From assembly GCA_041191265.1 (NCBI GenBank), contig JBEEPE010000347.1:1-7343 (forward strand): a stretch of 7,343 nucleotides of DNA. Direction: 5' to 3'. The notes under the pieces are model-generated. The model was given only the letters and a program-made list of their open reading frames with translations. It was not told the origin of the DNA and did no database searches. Numbering within the stretch: position 1 is the stretch's first letter; the number at the start of each line of letters is the position of its first letter. Below are positions 5,989 through 7,343 of this stretch, one piece after another. Source of the DNA: JBEEPE01 sp041191265 (GTDB taxonomy: Bacteria; Verrucomicrobiota; Verrucomicrobiia; Chthoniobacterales; Chthoniobacteraceae). The translations under genes and the position numbers were made by a program.

Positions 5989-7343
5989 ATGAACCCAGCA
6001 TCTCACACCTCTCGCAGATGGTTTCTCAATGAGTGCGGCATTGGCCTCGGCAAGATGGGACTGGCCAGTCTCATAGCCAGCTCGCGCTCGTCGTTTGCCT
6101 CCACCGCAACACCCGCAGGAGCCCACTTCACTCCGAAAGCTAAGGCCGTCATCCACTTGTTCATGGCAGGCGCGCCCTCCCAACTCGATCTCTTCGACAA
6201 TAAGCCCGCTCTCCAGCGCTTTGATGGAAAGCCGTTGCCTCCGTCCGTCATCGGCGGACAACGGTACGCATTCATCCGCTCAGACGCGGCAGTCATGGCA
6301 CCTCGCTTCGCTTTTTCTAGGCATGGACAGTCAGGAACTGAACTCAGCGAAACCTTGCCGCATCTCGCGAAGGTCATCGATGACATCTGTCTCGTGCGTT
6401 CGGTCACGACCGATCAGTTCAACCACGCGCCTGCGCAGATTTTTTTAAACACCGGGTTTTCTCAACCTGGCAGACCTAGCATCGGATCGTGGGTAACGTA
6501 CGGGCTCGGGGCCGAGTCAAAAGATCTGCCCGCATTTGTGGTGATGAGCACGGGATCCGGCATCAGCGGCGGCAACGCCAACTGGTCAAGCGGCTTTTTA
6601 CCAACCGGATACACTGGCGTCCGATTCAGAAACCAAGGGGACCCCATTCTGAACGTCAGCTCCCCCAAGGGCGTCGACACGGAGGCGCAACGAGACACGC
6701 TCGAGGTGGTGTCAGCGTTGAATAAGTCGAGCCTCCAACGCGTTGGCGATCCCGAGATTCAGACGAGGCTCGACGCATACGAAATGGCGTTCCGCCTTCA
6801 AACCAGCGCCCCGGAACTGATGGATTTGAAAGGCGAATCCAAAGCCACTCTTGACGCGTACGGATGCGAACCAGACAAGCCCTCCTTCGCGCGCGCCTGC
6901 CTCCTCGCGCGGCGCATGGTCGAGCGCGGCGTACGATTCATCAACATCTATCACGAAGGCTGGGACGCTCACTCCGGACTCGTCGGCAACCACACCGGCA
7001 ACTGCAAGAAAACGGATCAAGCGTCTGCCGCACTCGTCAACGATCTCAAAGAGCGCGGCCTGCTCGATTCCACCCTCGTCGTCTGGGGTGGCGAGTTTGG
7101 GCGAACGCCCATGGTTGAAAATAATCCGGCGCTTGGCCGAACGCTCGGAAGAGATCACCACCCCCAGTCTTACTCCATGTGGTTAGCAGGTGGGGGGATA
7201 CGAGGAGGACTGACGTATGGAAAAACCGATGAGTTCGGCTTTCATGTCGTCGAAAATCCCGTCCACGTTCACGACCTTCAGGCAACGATTCTCCACTGCC
7301 TTGGCTTGGATCACGAACGACTCACCTTCGATTTCCAAGGCCG
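5989..7343 (+). CDS. Tat-exported DUF1501 protein, 3' partial
   Basis: The frame runs open from the ATG at 5989 to the window end (451 codons plus two bases). The N-terminus carries a twin-arginine signal, SRRWFL (8-13), followed by a hydrophobic stretch ending near residue 38, which supports this start. Family motifs follow in order: HLFMAGAPSQLDLFD near 56-70, NHAPAQIF, YHEGWDAH (321-328), NHTGN, VVWGGEFGRTP (364-374), GRDHHP (387-392), AGGGIRGG, and HVHDLQATILHCLGL near the end. DUF1501 proteins are related to the alkaline phosphatase/sulfatase superfamily, so D326, H328, E369, D389, H390 and H391 are plausible metal-site residues; the substrate is unknown. The final residues, ERLTFDFQGR, match the region where these proteins usually end, so probably only a few dozen codons are missing. 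It starts six bases after the PSCyt/PSD1 stop with no evident Shine-Dalgarno, which suggests translational coupling. Tat export implies that it folds in the cytoplasm before transport. Confidence 0.93.
   Translation, partial: MNPASHTSRRWFLNECGIGLGKMGLASLIASSRSSFASTATPAGAHFTPKAKAVIHLFMAGAPSQLDLFDNKPALQRFDGKPLPPSVIGGQRYAFIRSDAAVMAPRFAFSRHGQSGTELSETLPHLAKVIDDICLVRSVTTDQFNHAPAQIFLNTGFSQPGRPSIGSWVTYGLGAESKDLPAFVVMSTGSGISGGNANWSSGFLPTGYTGVRFRNQGDPILNVSSPKGVDTEAQRDTLEVVSALNKSSLQRVGDPEIQTRLDAYEMAFRLQTSAPELMDLKGESKATLDAYGCEPDKPSFARACLLARRMVERGVRFINIYHEGWDAHSGLVGNHTGNCKKTDQASAALVNDLKERGLLDSTLVVWGGEFGRTPMVENNPALGRTLGRDHHPQSYSMWLAGGGIRGGLTYGKTDEFGFHVVENPVHVHDLQATILHCLGLDHERLTFDFQG

Noticed and set aside
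5737..6407. Minus-strand open frames (5737-6261 and 6003-6407) over the operon junction
   Set aside because: They overlap the PSD1 C-terminus, the Tat signal and the DUF1501 N-terminal motifs of the plus strand, and have no recognisable features.
6712..7161. 149-codon minus-strand open frame within the DUF1501 gene
   Set aside because: It is opposite the conserved GWDAH and GEFGRTP region and shows no domain or plausible start signal.
1..7343. CRISPR, tRNA, insertion sequence or phage signature
   Set aside because: By eye there are no regularly spaced direct repeats, cloverleaf-like segments, transposase motifs or terminal inverted repeats; the gaps between genes are 102, 54 and 6 bases, leaving little unexplained DNA.

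Overview
The window is chromosomal-type DNA of moderately high GC from a Gram-negative bacterium, most likely Verrucomicrobiota or, failing that, Planctomycetota. The main evidence is a gene pair typical of those phyla: a very large secreted cytochrome-like protein of the PSCyt1/PSCyt2(DUF1549)/PSD1(DUF1553) type, followed six bases later by a Tat-exported DUF1501 protein. Coding strands favour C-ending codons (CTC, TCC, GCC, CGC), and Shine-Dalgarno motifs are weak or absent. The phylum assignment is an inference from gene content only.

Layout: (1) Bases 1-1806, plus strand, hold the 3' part of a gene for a tandem metallo-beta-lactamase (MBL) fold protein with a C-terminal beta-sandwich-like tail; its start lies before the window. 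(2) Bases 1807-1908 are a short convergent intergenic gap with a clear hairpin at 1830-1854. (3) Bases 1909-2340, minus strand, encode a small glycine-zipper lipoprotein. (4) Bases 2341-2394 are a 54-base divergent intergenic region that must hold the start signals for the lipoprotein and for the large cytochrome gene. (5) Bases 2395-5982, plus strand, encode the 1195-residue PSCyt/PSD1 protein with two CxxCH motifs and two tandem central modules. (6) Bases 5989-7343, plus strand, encode the DUF1501 protein, which runs off the window probably a few dozen codons short of its natural end.

The two large plus-strand genes at the right almost certainly form an operon. The first product has a Sec-type signal peptide, as heme c attachment requires; the second has a twin-arginine signal. 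Their biochemical role is not established. Their recurrent pairing suggests a joint envelope or periplasmic function, often proposed to involve degradation of complex substrates. The MBL gene points toward the lipoprotein gene and is not in this operon. I found no tRNA, rRNA, CRISPR array, insertion sequence or phage gene, and no convincing new defence or mobile system. The most interesting points are the complementary loss of metal ligands in the two MBL domains and the internal duplication in the cytochrome protein.
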